From NCBI GenBank assembly GCA_017542485.1, contig JAFXXC010000006.1:24934-88933 (forward strand): 64,000 nucleotides of DNA, read 5' to 3'. Positions 19,738 to 29,248 of this stretch are shown one piece after another; position 1 is the stretch's first letter; the number at the start of each line of letters is the position of its first letter. Made by a program: the position numbers and the translations under genes. The stretch comes from Acholeplasmatales bacterium (GTDB lineage: Bacteria; Bacillota_I; Bacilli_A; Acholeplasmatales; Anaeroplasmataceae). The notes beneath the pieces are model-generated. The model was given only the letters and a program-made list of their open reading frames with translations. It did no database searches and had not been told where the DNA came from.

Positions 19738-21012
19738 ATGGAAGATGAAATTAAAGAATATCCTAAATTCAAGCAATCTATGGTAAAAACTCATACTATA
19801 TTAATTCCTTCTATGCTTGATATTCATATGTCATTATGGGAAGCTGTTTTAAAACAAAGCGGATATAAATGTGAGGTAATGCGTAATCAAGGACCAGAGG
19901 TTGTTGAAGAGGGATTAAAGTATGTACATAATGATACATGTTATCCAGCATTATTAGTTATTGGACAATTTATTGATAATTTGAATCATAGAGATGACAC
20001 ACATAATGTTGTTCTTCTTATTACCCAAACAGGTGGTGGATGTAGAGCATCTAATTATTTACATCTATTAAGAAAAGCTTTAATTAAAGCTGGGTATGGA
20101 TATATTCCTGTTGTATCACTTAACGCTTCTAATCTTGAAAAAGATTCTGGTTTTAAGCCAACTTTAAAAGATATTTTAAAAATAGTAGCTGCGATGACAT
20201 ATGGTGATGAATTAATGTATTTATACAATAAATGTAGATCATATGAAGTAAATAAAGGTGATGCTACTAGATTAAAGGATGAATGGGTAAATAAAATCAT
20301 TAAACAATTTGAAGTTGGTAAGGGAACTAAACTTGGACAAATGAAAAAAAATATGAGACAAATGGCATTAGATTTTAATAATCTAAACCTTGATTTATCT
20401 CATAAAAAGCCAAAAGTTGGAATTGTTGGTGAAATATATATAAAATATGCATCATTAGGTAATAATCATCTAGAAGATTTTTTGGTTAGTCAAGATGCCG
20501 AAGTAATGGTACCTGGAGTATATGGATTTGCATTATATTCTGTATGGAATTATATATATGATAGAGAAATCTATGGTAGATCACTTAAAAGTGCATTAAT
20601 TGCTAAATTTCTTCTTCATTTCTTTCAAAAGAGAGAAAAAATAATGATAAATTCTATGAGAGAAACAAAGTTTACTCCTATGAATTATTTTGATCATACA
20701 AAAGATTTATCAGAAGGTGTATTACATCATGGCACAAAAATGGGTGAGGGTTGGTTACTTACTGCAGAAATGATGGAATTAATTGAAGAAGGATATGAAA
20801 ATATTATTTGTGCACAACCATTTGGTTGCCTTCCTAACCATATTTGTGGTAAGGGCGTTATGAAAAAGATTAAATCAATTCATAAAGATGCTAATATTGT
20901 AGCAATCGATTATGACCCAAGTGCAACTAAAGTTAACCAAGAAAATAGAATTAAATTAATGCTTGCTATAGCAAGAGAAAGAATTAAAGATGATGATAAA
21001 GTAGAGTTATAA
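19738..21012 (+). CDS. 2-hydroxyacyl-CoA dehydratase-like protein, C-terminal part of the split activase system
   Basis: A 424-residue protein matching the C-terminal third of the large activase-related proteins, itself similar to 2-hydroxyglutaryl-CoA dehydratase D-component subunits. Conserved cysteines that probably bind an iron-sulfur cluster sit in HNDTCYPALLV, QTGGGCRASNY and QPFGCLPNHICGKG. I chose the ATG at 19738 because GGGAGG lies just upstream; an in-frame TTG 33 bases earlier is not needed. The frame differs from the preceding gene by +1 and both halves are intact, so this is a gene split with translational coupling rather than a disabling frameshift. A terminator follows. Confidence 0.82.
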   Translation: MEDEIKEYPKFKQSMVKTHTILIPSMLDIHMSLWEAVLKQSGYKCEVMRNQGPEVVEEGLKYVHNDTCYPALLVIGQFIDNLNHRDDTHNVVLLITQTGGGCRASNYLHLLRKALIKAGYGYIPVVSLNASNLEKDSGFKPTLKDILKIVAAMTYGDELMYLYNKCRSYEVNKGDATRLKDEWVNKIIKQFEVGKGTKLGQMKKNMRQMALDFNNLNLDLSHKKPKVGIVGEIYIKYASLGNNHLEDFLVSQDAEVMVPGVYGFALYSVWNYIYDREIYGRSLKSALIAKFLLHFFQKREKIMINSMRETKFTPMNYFDHTKDLSEGVLHHGTKMGEGWLLTAEMMELIEEGYENIICAQPFGCLPNHICGKGVMKKIKSIHKDANIVAIDYDPSATKVNQENRIKLMLAIARERIKDDDKVEL

Positions 21013-21031
21013 TGATTCTACTTTTTCTTTT
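21001..21031 (+). terminator. intrinsic terminator of the activase pair
   Basis: GTAGA (21001-21005) pairs with TCTAC (21017-21021), overlapping the stop codon region, and is followed by TTTTTCTTTT. Confidence 0.65.
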
Positions 21032-21037
21032 AATAAA

Positions 21038-21061
21038 GGAAAAGGACCCTTGATAGGGTCC
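21038..21061 (-). terminator. intrinsic terminator after the pectinesterase gene
   Basis: GGACCC (21044-21049) and GGGTCC (21056-21061) form a six-pair hairpin; on the minus strand it is followed by TTTTCCTTT. A second palindrome, CTTAAGTTT with its complement, lies at about 21072-21090 between this hairpin and the gene. Confidence 0.7.
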
Positions 21062-21123
21062 AGAGAAAGGATCTTAAGTTTAAAACTTAAGAAAAGAAAA
21101 TTGTTTATGCATTAATGAAAATA

Positions 21124-24100
21124 TTATTCAGTAGGGAAAGTAATATCAATCCAATAGAAATAGTTATTGCTTGAACATACTATTTCAATAGTTGTCTCTT
21201 CAGTACAATCAATTATCTTATGTGCTCCTATTTCACTTGTAAGACCTGACACAGATTCTTTGTTGATTGTATAATTTACTCTATAATTACCGTAGATATC
21301 AATATGTGCACCAGATGCAACTTTGAATTTTAATTTACCCCCTACTACACTAGAATCAGTTGCTTTATTAGGCGTAATTGTTGTTGTATTCTCTAATTGA
21401 TTATTATCAACATATGATTGATATGTAGCGTGGTCAGCATCACCAAATGCTATTTTTCCCTCTGTAGTTATAGTATCAAGAACAATTGGTGCAGTAACAG
21501 TAATTGTTTTTAATGCTGATTGAGTAATACCATCTTGGCTAATTAAAGATATAGTTATTATTCCATCTTTTGTCGCTACATATGTTACACTACCATTATT
21601 TGCAGGTACAGCTTGGTTAATTCCATCAATAGCAATTCCACCCCATTTACCATTAATGAAGAAACCACCTATTACTACTGTAGATCCATTTTTAACATTT
21701 AACTTAATTACACTTTCAGATGTAAGTTTTAAGTAAGGACTATTATCTTTACAACCTTCTAAATAGATGTAATCGTCACAATTATTTCCTTTAGAAGCAT
21801 AATCATAAGAATATGATTTTTCAATTAATTTGATAGTCTTTTGTGGTGTTTCAGCAACAAATGAAATTACATTTGTTCCAAAAGTATATGTGTATGTTCC
21901 TGTACCAGAAGCTTCATATGTTGCTGTATTATTTGAAATAGAATAACTACTATCTGATAATACTGGTAATTCTACTTCTATTTTATCTACTGGATTTGTA
22001 CATCCAGTTGCTATACATTCTTTAACAGCTGAACCCTTTGATTCGAATGTTGGATTACTAATTGTCCATTCAGTAGCATAAACATGAATATGTTGTCCTT
22101 CTTCTAATTTTGGAGTTTCACCAGTAAATTGATATGTTACGCCTTCAAGAACAATAGTATAAATTCCTTCGCCTTTTTCTGTAGTTGTTGCTGGAATTGT
22201 TGAAGAAACACTATATCTATCATCTGTTAATATCGGTAATATTACCTCAACCTTATCTATAGGATCATTTTCACAATCCAAACATTCTTTATATGCTAAT
22301 CCTGTGCCATCTAAAGTAGGAACAGTATATTGCCATTCTCCATAAATATGTTCATGAACTCCAGGTGTAGATCCGTCTAATTCAAATCCACTAAAATATA
22401 TTCCTGTTTGACCTGCAAGATCATCAATTGTAATTGTTGCTTTACCATCTTTATAAGTGATTGTTGCATTATCTTGACATCCATATCCACTTCCAAACCA
22501 ATCTACTGAAACTGTTCCGGCCTTATTAAATTTGATAACAGTTTCAAGTTGAACTTGAACAATATGCTTAGATGCTTCAATACGATATTTACCAAAAATA
22601 GTTATATCACCATTAAATAGAGAATCTCCCTCAGGTGCACTATCAGCATTTTGTCTTTCTGCAAATTCAGTAAAATCATATGATACTGGAACCAATGTTC
22701 CAATTGTACCATTCCATGCTTTAGAATATTCAAAATTGCCATTTTTCTTAGCAAAAATAATAGAGAAATCTTTATAATTGTTTGAATCACCTAAAGATAC
22801 TATTTTACATAGATTATCAATTACTCCAGGAGTTGTCTCACTTAAAGCACCCTCACCTGAATTATTATATTCAACTAATTGTGATGGTGTTACAGTAGAT
22901 GCTGAAGACATTTTTGTATATCTAGTATTTTTAGGATCAGAACTACCATATGGTGTTTTAGAATATGCACTAGAGATATTAGAATTAATTACAGCCATTC
23001 GCATATTATCTTTCCAGAAACGTCCTAATGATACTGTACCATCCAACGTATTAGAATCTGCTGTAAATGTACATTCATCAAATATATATCCATACTCAAT
23101 TAAACTTGAAGTAGATCCATTATTATCAGAACCCATTGTTGCGACTACATAACCACCATTTTTTGAATCATTTGCTCCAATTGTTTTTAATGTACAATTC
23201 TTAAAATATGATGTGGCTGTTGTTCCAAATACATAATCTGTTCTTCCTTCGATGAAGCAATTAGTATAAATATGTCTTCCTACTTGTGAATATAAAGTAT
23301 CATGATAACCTGAAAATCTAACATTATCGAATACTGCTTTATCAGCTTGCACTAAACAAGCAACAGCTTGTGTTTGTGCACTTCTTGTTTTATCAGTATT
23401 AATACTTTCTGCTAATATTTTTGATTCATTAAATCTTGCATTTGTATTCCAATAGTTTTGGAATGTGATATTATCTGCATAAAAGCCAGTTGCATTTTTT
23501 CTAATTGATACTGATGCTCCACCATCTGTTGAATAACCTACTGTTAATGAATTAGGAGTTCTTACTTCAGCGAATAAATCATATTCAATGATTGTTTTTG
23601 AGGCATCTGTATCCTCACCATGAAGCCTAATATTTGGAATATCAAATTCTACCTTTTCAAAATATTTACCAGCTTTAACATTAATTACTTTATCGCTGTT
23701 ATCAGAAGACCCTAATAATTTAAATACCATTACAGCATCATTTATTCTATTTACAGTTATATTATTTCCTTCTACTTTAGGTGTAGCATTTGAATCTACT
23801 GTAACTATCGCAGCTTCTTTATCTACTCCAGTAAAATCTAATACTGTAATATTATATGAAACTTCTTTATTTCCATAAGAAATCTTTACTTCTTTTACAC
23901 CTGCTGATGTCATATCAGGGGCTGTAATCTGAGTATCTGATACTGATAATAAATCAATAGATTCAACTCTATCTATATTCTTTTTAACCTTTAATGCTAG
24001 ATTTGTTGTATTAAAAGTATCTCCAACCTTAAATAGTTTTTGTAATAATTTTGTTTCACGGTTATTTGCTTGAATATGATCATATACTAATATTTCTTTA

Positions 24101-24525
24101 ATAGAGTCGTTATCTACAACTACTTTTTCTTCTTTATATCCACATATAGTACATACTCCATTTTCATCAAAATTATGATTTTCTACACCATGAATTAATT
24201 CGCATCCATCAATTGTACATTCATGCCAGTGATTTTTATCATCATAATTCCAGTCATCGCTCCATATATGATTTGGTAAAACTTGTTGATTATTTGTATC
24301 TTCATTTTGTGTAGTAGTTGTAGTACTACTTCCACTATCAGATGTTGATGTAGTTGTTGGAGTAACTTGAGTTTTAGTTGTTGTTGGAGTAATCTCAGTT
24401 GTAGTGGTATTTACTACGTTTGTCCCTGAAGTGTTTGATGGTGTTTCTTCATCACAAGCTGATAAAGATATAACTCCTAACATTCCTGTAACAAGTGCTG
24501 CTAATTTTATAATTCTTTTTTTCAT
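21124..24525 (-). CDS. pectinesterase (CE8-like) multidomain lipoprotein
   Basis: Predicted pectin methylesterase, removing methyl groups from homogalacturonan outside the cell. The 1133-residue chain starts with a signal peptide and lipobox LSAC (Cys24), then a Thr-rich linker (residues ~38-72), a small Cys/His module with CTIDGC and CTICGY (residues ~85-130) and an Ig-like domain to ~230. The beta-helix esterase domain follows with family motifs: QAV at Q386, GYHDTLYSQ with D409, GRTDYVFG with D430, and LGRFW. After it come beta-domains and two tandem ~85-residue repeats (beginning HIYGEWQYT and HVYATEWTI) that each contain a KEC....C pair. It follows the CE12-like gene after 15 bases, so both are likely one transcript. 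A terminator lies downstream. Confidence 0.88.
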   Translation of the reverse strand: MKKRIIKLAALVTGMLGVISLSACDEETPSNTSGTNVVNTTTTEITPTTTKTQVTPTTTSTSDSGSSTTTTTQNEDTNNQQVLPNHIWSDDWNYDDKNHWHECTIDGCELIHGVENHNFDENGVCTICGYKEEKVVVDNDSIKEILVYDHIQANNRETKLLQKLFKVGDTFNTTNLALKVKKNIDRVESIDLLSVSDTQITAPDMTSAGVKEVKISYGNKEVSYNITVLDFTGVDKEAAIVTVDSNATPKVEGNNITVNRINDAVMVFKLLGSSDNSDKVINVKAGKYFEKVEFDIPNIRLHGEDTDASKTIIEYDLFAEVRTPNSLTVGYSTDGGASVSIRKNATGFYADNITFQNYWNTNARFNESKILAESINTDKTRSAQTQAVACLVQADKAVFDNVRFSGYHDTLYSQVGRHIYTNCFIEGRTDYVFGTTATSYFKNCTLKTIGANDSKNGGYVVATMGSDNNGSTSSLIEYGYIFDECTFTADSNTLDGTVSLGRFWKDNMRMAVINSNISSAYSKTPYGSSDPKNTRYTKMSSASTVTPSQLVEYNNSGEGALSETTPGVIDNLCKIVSLGDSNNYKDFSIIFAKKNGNFEYSKAWNGTIGTLVPVSYDFTEFAERQNADSAPEGDSLFNGDITIFGKYRIEASKHIVQVQLETVIKFNKAGTVSVDWFGSGYGCQDNATITYKDGKATITIDDLAGQTGIYFSGFELDGSTPGVHEHIYGEWQYTVPTLDGTGLAYKECLDCENDPIDKVEVILPILTDDRYSVSSTIPATTTEKGEGIYTIVLEGVTYQFTGETPKLEEGQHIHVYATEWTISNPTFESKGSAVKECIATGCTNPVDKIEVELPVLSDSSYSISNNTATYEASGTGTYTYTFGTNVISFVAETPQKTIKLIEKSYSYDYASKGNNCDDYIYLEGCKDNSPYLKLTSESVIKLNVKNGSTVVIGGFFINGKWGGIAIDGINQAVPANNGSVTYVATKDGIITISLISQDGITQSALKTITVTAPIVLDTITTEGKIAFGDADHATYQSYVDNNQLENTTTITPNKATDSSVVGGKLKFKVASGAHIDIYGNYRVNYTINKESVSGLTSEIGAHKIIDCTEETTIEIVCSSNNYFYWIDITFPTE

Positions 24526-24540
24526 ATTATTTCCCCTTTT

Positions 24541-26769
24541 TTATTCGTAATATTCAATAATTACATAATACATATAAATATTAGAACCAGCAGATTTAAG
24601 TCTAAATGTTCCTGCATTTTCAATTACATTTGTAATTTTTGTTTGTGAAGCTGTCATTTCAAAACTATATATCTCTGAAGCTTTATCTTTATTTTCTACT
24701 TTAATTGTTCTATTATCAGATCCACCACTAACACCAACAATTGTTACTTCACATTTTCCTGTTACTTCAAATTCTACGTAATAATCTTTATTACCACCTA
24801 ATAAAATTCCGGCTGTTGTTGCAGAATATTCATTTTGATTTAATTCAAATTTAGTTGAATTTTTACTTACTTTAGCAAGCTTATTATCTGTTGTGTTATC
24901 TACAAAAGTAAATGTATGACCTTCTGATTCTACTGTTTTACCACCTAAAGATGTGTTATTTGTTAAATCAGAAAATTGACTTGCTGATAAAACGGCTATT
25001 TTAATTGCTTGTGGTCTTGATGACTTAGCTTTTTCTTCATAAGCTAATAAATCGTTATAGTTAGTAACTTGAGCTCTTAAATCATAATTTAATGATTCAT
25101 ATACTTCTCTTGCTAATGCACAATAACCAACCCAAGTTTCCCAGTTTGTAGAATTAATACTATCAAGAGAACCCTTTGCCTTTAAATCATCTATTGCTTT
25201 TATTGCAACATCTGGTTCAACATATTTTCTATTAGGGTCAGTTGGATTTATTTCTTCAAATAATGACTCTATTTCATTTGCTTTTGAAATTGATAATCTA
25301 TTTGATGGATTAATAAACTTATAAGGAACTTCCATAATATGCTTTACAAAATCAAAATATTCTATAGTACCACCGTTATTTACAGTAATACCTTCCATAT
25401 CATACTTAATAATTGAATCTGCGACATAACATGCAGTTAAATATGCACCATATTTGTTATAATGTGTTCCTTCCATTTTCTGATATCCAGAATTTGTATT
25501 TTTGTATGCACTATCGTAGCCTGTAGGCCATGCACCATTATTGATATCATTTGGAACAATTGCCATCATAAAATCTGAAAATTCTTTTGTGGCTGTTTCA
25601 AGCATATTCTTTGAGAAAGTAAAATTATCAATTAATAGACAATTTTCTTCTTCGGCTAATTGCTTAACTGCTTTAACATATGCAAAATCTTCTCCATGTC
25701 TTCCTTCACCGCCTTGAATTTTGCCATTTGAATCAAATGATACTCTTGCTACAGGAGTACATAATACTGGAGTTGCTCCTTTACTTCTTGCAAAATCAAT
25801 ATACATTTTTAAATACCCTTTATAAGTGCCCTCGCCGTACTCATAATATGTAGCACCATATTTTGCTATTTCTGTTTTTGTTTTTGCTGACATATCGGCT
25901 GGTAAATTTGAAGAAGTACTTGCCTTTTCTTGTGGAATTACAACTGGATAAATACCATTTTCATCAGGTGTACCAAGTGGAACCATTCTTTCATATTTGT
26001 AACTAGTGTCATCAAAATTCTTTGTATCATCATCGTTATGACCAAACTGTACAAATAAATAGTCTCCTGCTTCAATAGTATCTTCTATTGATTTTCCACC
26101 ATTTTCTGAGAATGAATATTTAGCACCATCAGTTGGAGTGAATAATCTATCTTCGTTAATGAATGATCTTGATGATCTACCACCTCTTGCTGCATTTACA
26201 ACTTTTATTTCTTCATCGAAAAACCAACTAAAATACTGACCCCATCCTCCTATATATTGTTCATCTGCGTATGTTTGTACTGTTGAATCTCCAGCTAAAT
26301 AAATAGTAGGTGTTTTATTTGTATCATAATCGACACCTTTATATTCCTTCCATTTTGCGTATAATGTAATATCACTATTTACAATATTATTAAAATCATA
26401 TGGAGTTGTTAAAGCTTGATCAGTATACCATCCTTTAAATTTCCATCCGCTTGCCTTTGGATTAGAAGGTTCAACTGCTTTACCATTTATGTCTACAGCC
26501 TGAGTTTTTGGAGAAGTCCCATGACCTAAAGTATCATATTTAACCTCAAAATATTGTTCTTGTTGAGCCGGCTGAGTTGTAGATATAGTAGTTGTAGTTG
26601 TAGTACTACTTCCACCACCAGTTGTTGTAGTTGTTGTAGGGATAATAGTATTAGTTGTTGTTATATTACTAGTAGTTGTAGTACTAGTAGTCTCATCACA
26701 TCCCATAAGTCCAAATAGCGCTAAGCTTGAAGCACCAATAGTTAATAATTTACCAATTCTTCTTTTCAT
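24541..26769 (-). CDS. rhamnogalacturonan acetylesterase-like (CE12, SGNH) lipoprotein
   Basis: Predicted to remove acetyl groups from rhamnogalacturonan. The 742-residue lipoprotein has lipobox LMGC (Cys24) and a long Thr-rich linker (residues ~27-65). A Listeria-Bacteroides type repeat follows (residues ~72-142, with GWKFKGWYTD and ITLYAKW). The SGNH hydrolase domain then shows its four blocks: AGDSTVQTY (Ser at ~162), ARGGRSSRS, QFGHNDDD, and EGTHYNKYGAYL with the catalytic His. The last ~140 residues look like a beta-sandwich carbohydrate-binding module. It is upstream of and probably co-transcribed with the pectinesterase; together they would de-esterify pectin. GAAAGGGTG precedes the ATG. 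No pectate lyase was seen nearby. Confidence 0.87.
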   Translation of the reverse strand: MKRRIGKLLTIGASSLALFGLMGCDETTSTTTTSNITTTNTIIPTTTTTTGGGSSTTTTTTISTTQPAQQEQYFEVKYDTLGHGTSPKTQAVDINGKAVEPSNPKASGWKFKGWYTDQALTTPYDFNNIVNSDITLYAKWKEYKGVDYDTNKTPTIYLAGDSTVQTYADEQYIGGWGQYFSWFFDEEIKVVNAARGGRSSRSFINEDRLFTPTDGAKYSFSENGGKSIEDTIEAGDYLFVQFGHNDDDTKNFDDTSYKYERMVPLGTPDENGIYPVVIPQEKASTSSNLPADMSAKTKTEIAKYGATYYEYGEGTYKGYLKMYIDFARSKGATPVLCTPVARVSFDSNGKIQGGEGRHGEDFAYVKAVKQLAEEENCLLIDNFTFSKNMLETATKEFSDFMMAIVPNDINNGAWPTGYDSAYKNTNSGYQKMEGTHYNKYGAYLTACYVADSIIKYDMEGITVNNGGTIEYFDFVKHIMEVPYKFINPSNRLSISKANEIESLFEEINPTDPNRKYVEPDVAIKAIDDLKAKGSLDSINSTNWETWVGYCALAREVYESLNYDLRAQVTNYNDLLAYEEKAKSSRPQAIKIAVLSASQFSDLTNNTSLGGKTVESEGHTFTFVDNTTDNKLAKVSKNSTKFELNQNEYSATTAGILLGGNKDYYVEFEVTGKCEVTIVGVSGGSDNRTIKVENKDKASEIYSFEMTASQTKITNVIENAGTFRLKSAGSNIYMYYVIIEYYE

Positions 26770-26882
26770 ATATTTATCACCCTTTCGATATTAATGTATC
26801 ATATATAATCTACTAATAAAATCGTTTTATGCGCCATAATTTAGTTAAATTTGTCGTATTTTCGAATTAATATACAAAAAAA

Positions 26883-26903
26883 ATGACGGCCTCAAGCCGC
26901 CAT
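26883..26903 (-). terminator. intrinsic terminator after the EAL-domain gene
   Basis: ATGACGGC (26883-26890) and GCCGCCAT (26896-26903) form an eight-pair hairpin (one G-U in the minus-strand RNA), followed on the minus strand by a run of eight T. Confidence 0.85.
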
Positions 26904-26910
26904 TTTAAAA

Positions 26911-29106
26911 TTATAATCCAATTTTTAATATATTTTCAGTGATTTTAAGCTCACCCTTAGCTATTTTATCTTCAAAATCAGCTAAAGGAACAGGCTTACC
27001 AAATAAATATCCTTGTAATCTTCCACAACCAATCTCCTCTAAAAAATCAGCTTCTTGTTGTGTTTCAACTCCTTCAGTTAATGTCTTCATTCCAAGTCTA
27101 TTTGCCAACTGAATGATACAATCTATTACATCCTTAGTCTTTTCATTTGTATCGAAATTAGATAAGAATTTCATATCAATTTTTACAACATCAAAAGTGA
27201 AATCCTTTAATACATTAAGTGATGAATATCCACTACCAAAATCATCTAACCAAATAGCATATCCTTCACTTCTTAAGCTAGAAATAGTTTTATTTAAGGA
27301 ATCAACATTATCACTTAATGAACTTTCTGTTATTTCAACATGTAAATAATCTTTATTAATGTTGTATTTTTTTGCACAGTCATCTAATGTTTTAATAACA
27401 TCCATAAGTTCAAAATCTAACCTAGAAAAATTAATAGAAACTGGTACTATTGGTTTATTATCATCTAATGCCTTACGCATATATTTACAAACATACTCAA
27501 TAATATATGCATCTAGCTTATAAATTAACCTAGTTTCCTCCAAAACAGGAATAAAATCTGCAGGTGATAAAAAGCCATATTTTGGATCAATCCACCTTGC
27601 TAAAGCCTCAGCACCACATAATTCCTTTGAATCACTCCATACAACAGGTTGATAGTACGCTTTTATCCATTCTTTTTCAATTGCCTCATCAAGATGATTA
27701 ACTATGTATTGACGCTTATTTACTCTTTCATTCAGTTCTTCGTCATATTCCATAAATAATAATTCTGATTTTCTCTTAATTATACCACATGCATATCTAG
27801 CCTTATCGATTGATGTATATGGGCTATCTCCACTTTTTGGTATATATCCACCAGCCTTTATTCTAACGAACAAACCATCGGCTAATTCAATTACTCTTTT
27901 GTTTAATTTTTCTAATTTATCTAAATATCCATTTACGCTTGTGAATACAACAAAATGATCATCTGATTGTCTAGCAGTTAAGTCATCATTAAATATTTCC
28001 TTAATAATCTTAGAAATTCTAATAATAAATCTATCACCAGCCTCAAAACCTTTTTGATCATTAATAGCTCTAAAATTGAATATATTAATGAATAAAAATA
28101 TCTTTCTTCTATTTGAATCTGGATTAACCATCTCATTCATTTTAACAATATCTGCTAAATGCTTAACATTATAAATATCTGCTAAATGATCATAAATCGC
28201 ATCATGAATAAGCTTTTCATCCTTTTTTGCTTCTGTTATACGTTGTTGATAAATACTTATAGTTATCATTGTTAATGAAATTAAGAATGTAATATAATTA
28301 ATCTCATCTGCCTCCAAGAATTCTCTATCTCCATATCCTTTTAGCATATACATAAAACCAACAAATATACCAGTTAGCATTACAATAGAAATATATGGTT
28401 TCCATATTAATAAGCAGGCAACAAAAATAATCATTGTTAAGAAACATGTAATCATTTTTAACCTATCGTAATTTGGTAAGCCTGTTTTGACATTAATGTA
28501 TGGATTTGCAAAATCAGAATAACCAACCTTTATACCAAATGCTAGGCACACTAATGCAAAGCAAGTAATGACGGCCGCAGATAAAATCATGTTATTATTA
28601 TCATACTTTCTCTTATATAATGCATTAGCTAAAATAACACTACCTAATAATGCCATCGCCACATAAACTATAATTACAGTAGTACTACTAATTATTTGTT
28701 TTGAGCCATCAAAACTTAAATTCTCTAAAAATAATAAAAATGGCCATAAAAGACATATGCAAGCCACGACAATATTTAAAATGAAATTACTTTTCGTATA
28801 TTCATTCTTTAAATACGTAATCGCAAATACTAAAACTGCTGCTGAGCACACTATAAACAAAATATATAACCCAGTATATGCAAATAATAAATCAAAATTT
28901 GAAGTAGTCCCACTATCCCATGATGGTACAACATATTTATTCAAATTTCTTATTATCATCCATATTTCTAGAATAATAACAATAAATGACATATAAATAC
29001 TACTTTTAATATTTGCATCATTTAAATATGATTTTATATATTTAGAATTTTTTCTAAATCCAAATAAATCTCTAATAAAATTCCATAAACTCTTTGTTCT
29101 GGTCAT
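26911..29106 (-). CDS. membrane c-di-GMP phosphodiesterase with degenerate GGDEF and intact EAL domain
   Basis: A 731-residue protein. Residues ~25-290 hold about eight to nine hydrophobic helices forming a membrane sensor of unknown ligand. A GGDEF-like domain follows (~310-440) in which the signature is altered to S-D-D-H-F, so it should not make c-di-GMP. The EAL domain (~460-720) keeps its catalytic residues: GAEALARW, the Asn in SINFS, EITES, DDFGSGYSS, KIDMKF and EGVETQ, ending with LQGYLFGKPV. It should hydrolyse c-di-GMP. I chose the ATG at 29106 behind AAAGAGG rather than an upstream TTG. It has its own promoter and terminator. Confidence 0.9.
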   Translation of the reverse strand: MTRTKSLWNFIRDLFGFRKNSKYIKSYLNDANIKSSIYMSFIVIILEIWMIIRNLNKYVVPSWDSGTTSNFDLLFAYTGLYILFIVCSAAVLVFAITYLKNEYTKSNFILNIVVACICLLWPFLLFLENLSFDGSKQIISSTTVIIVYVAMALLGSVILANALYKRKYDNNNMILSAAVITCFALVCLAFGIKVGYSDFANPYINVKTGLPNYDRLKMITCFLTMIIFVACLLIWKPYISIVMLTGIFVGFMYMLKGYGDREFLEADEINYITFLISLTMITISIYQQRITEAKKDEKLIHDAIYDHLADIYNVKHLADIVKMNEMVNPDSNRRKIFLFINIFNFRAINDQKGFEAGDRFIIRISKIIKEIFNDDLTARQSDDHFVVFTSVNGYLDKLEKLNKRVIELADGLFVRIKAGGYIPKSGDSPYTSIDKARYACGIIKRKSELLFMEYDEELNERVNKRQYIVNHLDEAIEKEWIKAYYQPVVWSDSKELCGAEALARWIDPKYGFLSPADFIPVLEETRLIYKLDAYIIEYVCKYMRKALDDNKPIVPVSINFSRLDFELMDVIKTLDDCAKKYNINKDYLHVEITESSLSDNVDSLNKTISSLRSEGYAIWLDDFGSGYSSLNVLKDFTFDVVKIDMKFLSNFDTNEKTKDVIDCIIQLANRLGMKTLTEGVETQQEADFLEEIGCGRLQGYLFGKPVPLADFEDKIAKGELKITENILKIGL

Positions 29107-29146
29107 TTTATTACCTCTTTTCAATTATCAAACGAATCTTTCCCTA

Positions 29147-29175
29147 ATTATATCATAATAAATCATTCAAATAAA
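29147..29175 (-). promoter_or_regulatory. promoter of the EAL-domain gene
   Basis: TTTATT (minus strand, 29175-29170), 17 bases, then TATAAT (29152-29147) with TGA before it, forming an extended -10 box, 41 bases upstream of the ATG. Confidence 0.65.
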
Positions 29176-29190
29176 CATAAACCCATAATA

Positions 29191-29241
29191 AAATACCCCT
29201 TAGTTCCTCTAGACTTCACTAGTACAACTTTAGGGGTATTT
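29191..29241 (-). terminator. long intrinsic terminator at the end of the rnf operon
   Basis: AAATACCCCT at 29191-29200 pairs with AGGGGTATTT at 29232-29241, with further pairing inside (AGTT/AACT), and is followed on the minus strand by TATT and more T. It begins 8 bases after the rnfB stop, so the short rnfB is a true gene end. Confidence 0.8.
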
Positions 29242-29248
29242 ATCTTAA

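Noticed and set aside
19700..19740. Programmed frameshift joining the two activase parts
   Set aside because: The A-rich AAAAAAGGG stretch suggested slippage, but the needed shift is +1, the -1 slippery pattern does not fit the frame, and a good ribosome binding site with an ATG begins the second gene.
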